Source: Umbilicaria muhlenbergii (lineage: Eukaryota; Ascomycota; Lecanoromycetes; Umbilicariales; Umbilicariaceae). Taken from it: a stretch of 64,000 nt of DNA. Position 1 is the first letter of the stretch; the number at the start of each line of letters is the position of its first letter. This document shows, in pieces, positions 62,448 through 64,000 of the stretch. The stretch is from NCBI GenBank assembly GCA_000611775.1, contig KK106984.1:1518364-1582363 (forward strand). The letters run 5' to 3'. A program made the translations under genes and the position numbers. Below the pieces are notes generated by a model. The model did no database searches. It saw nothing but the letters and a program-made list of their open reading frames with translations, and was not told where the DNA came from.

Positions 62448-64000
62448 TTACAGCAATACCTCCCTCTTCGTCACCCTCATCGGCATCCCCAGATTCGCTT
62501 TCCCAATAATCCTCCCGATTTGATACGCACGGTCACCAAAAGCCTCCTTGATCGTATTCGTATTCCCTTTCATCCGATCAATTTCCGCATACGCATCTAC
62601 GACGTCAAAGTTCCGCAACGTCATGACCATGACGATTCTCATCTCCATCATCGCGAGCTCTTGGCCAATGCAGCGCATTGGACCTCTTCCAAAGTGCCTC
62701 CAAGACTCTTTTCCGACGCTGCTTGGGGCCAGGAAACGCTCGGGATGGAATACTTCTGGGTTGTCGTAGATGTCGGGGCGACGGCTTATGGCGGGGTTTA
62801 GGGTTACGAGGAGCATCCCTGTGGTAGGGTAGCTTTTGCCATCTCGGGTGAGTACGATGCTAGAATTGTCAGCGTTTTTGGTCTTGTTGGACATTATGGT
62901 CTTACTTGTCGGCACCCAATCTGGTACTGCCGCCTATGGGATACAGGCGGAGAGCTTCTTTGATCACTGCGGTCGTATAAGGTAGTTGTTCGAGCAGAAG
63001 TGGTTGCGTTTTGAGGAGTTCTGCGACTTTATTTAGGTCTTTGCCAAGGACTGCGTCGTGTTCTTCTCGTACTCGTTGGAGAGCGGGAGGGTTCTTGCTT
63101 AGAAGGTAATAGATATACTTTTCATGTTAGGATGAAGAATGGAGAAGTATGGCGATTGCTCTCACGCAAATTGTGCTACTGGTTGTGTCGTGACCGCCAC
63201 CAAGGAATGCTTTCATACTTCAGTGAAATACAGTCAGATCTATCTCTACATGTGAAAAATAGGGAAGAGCGCAACCTTACTTGCCAATCGCCATGTCTGT
63301 AAAGTCTGACTCATTCATAGAGCCATTCTCCAGATTGCCTTGTTTCTTGTCTCGACGATATGTGTCAAGAGCAAGGTCGATGACATACTTTTTCTTGCTC
63401 TCGGGGTCAGGTCTTCGGGACGCCAGCTGATTTCGGAGATAGATCTCCATCTTTCGATGGTACCACCAGTTCATGACTGGCCTGAGGAGATTCAGCCTAT
63501 CGACGACGTTCACAGGGTTCGTATCGGCCAGCCATGATAATTGTTTCCTAAAGGCAGTAACCATCTCATTGGGGAAAGTTTGAGAACCAAACTTTTCATC
63601 AAGTACGGCCCGACCAATGACATCAAACGTGAGGAGAGTCGCTATATCCTCCATCTCAAAGATGTCTTTTTGTTCGGCAAGTCGTGAGAGCTTATTGCGG
63701 AATACAGTTGTTTCCTCGACGATATCCTCGATGAGTAACGTCAAATTCCTATGGGCAAATCCAGGATTGAACATTGAACGCATAGACTTCCACGGTGCTC
63801 CGCTAGCTGTCAGTATACTATGAGAACCAACAATAGGTCCCACAATGTTGGTCACATATGAATGTCTTGTGTAGTGCGCAGCTGCATCTATTTCAGCTGC
63901 TAGCTCTGGGTTTGTTATGAAAACCGTTGGGGGCCCAAAAGGCCATGTGTCAAGGTAGAAGAAGTCTCCCAGTTCCATCTGTTGATGGAGATATGTCATT
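62448..64000 (-). CDS. Cytochrome P450, 5' part beyond the window
   Basis: Four exons lie within the window (64000-63281, 63217-63166, 63117-62906, 62859-62448) and all phases close. The I-helix reads MKAFLGGGHDTTSSTI, where GGGHDTT is the oxygen-activation motif. The K-helix ExxR is IKEALRLYP. The PERF region is NPEVFHPERFLAPSS. The heme loop is HFGRGPMRCIGQELAMMEMR with the Cys ligand. The missing part is the N-terminal membrane anchor and the first 60-100 residues. The protein resembles fungal self-contained ER P450s that need a separate reductase. The substrate is unknown, and no biosynthetic backbone gene lies nearby in this window. Confidence 0.94.

Noticed and set aside
44782-64000. 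Secondary-metabolite gene cluster (FMN reductase, monooxygenase relic, P450)
   Set aside because: The genes are 18 kb apart, separated by housekeeping genes, and there is no polyketide, peptide or terpene backbone enzyme.

Overview
This looks like nuclear DNA of a filamentous ascomycete (Pezizomycotina). The genes carry short introns, mostly 46-130 bp with GT..AG ends. The families are typical of that group: Zn2Cys6 and C2H2 transcription factors, expanded F-box proteins, a GFA-fold enzyme, a GPI-anchored secreted protein and a P450. Coding DNA is moderately GC-rich. The class cannot be settled from the sequence alone. I recognised no tRNA, rRNA or CRISPR array, and no retroelement.

Layout. 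1-0.74 kb holds a decayed DUF3435 tyrosine-recombinase gene (the Crypton/Starship-captain family), almost without CpG. 1.7-4.2 kb holds a conserved nuclear-type protein followed by an omega-type glutathione transferase; the two may be spliced into one fusion. 5.0-6.7 kb is a D-2-hydroxyacid dehydrogenase. 7.3-9.5 kb is a poly-Q Zn2Cys6 regulator with a 3.7 kb gene-free upstream region. 13.2-16.9 kb is a divergent pair, cwf19 and gpn1. 17.6-21.9 kb holds a GFA protein, a coiled-coil protein, a small mitochondrial-type gene broken by two in-frame stops, and kynurenine formamidase. 21.9-25.7 kb is gene-free and leads into a C2H2 factor. 27.6-30.9 kb is a short F-box gene divergent from clf1. 32.3-37.7 kb holds a secreted GPI protein and a kelch-like single-pass membrane protein. 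38.7-39.0 kb is a MITE-like element, and 39.1-41.1 kb is prp31. 42.1-47.3 kb holds two F-box paralogs around a small oxidoreductase island (a monooxygenase relic and an intact FMN reductase), bracketed by a 30-bp direct repeat. 48.2-52.5 kb is a PLC-X protein divergent from a family-X DNA polymerase. 53.1-55.6 kb is a seven-exon regulator with two zinc-finger types. 56.2-57.3 kb is a PAP2 lipid phosphatase cut by an assembly gap. 58.3-62.0 kb holds a membrane protein with a Cys-rich ectodomain and sgt2. 62.4 kb to the end is a P450 whose 5' end lies outside the window.

The genes do not form one pathway. Three spliceosome genes (cwf19, clf1, prp31) lie within 28 kb, but each sits among unrelated neighbours. 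The observations most worth following up are the possible regulator-GST fusion with splice-dependent isoforms, the CpG-specific decay of the DUF3435 relic, the C-to-T-type stops in the mitochondrial gene, the F-box/oxidoreductase island, and an unmasked Tn5/Nextera adapter plus poly-G at the 57.3 kb gap, which is an assembly artefact.
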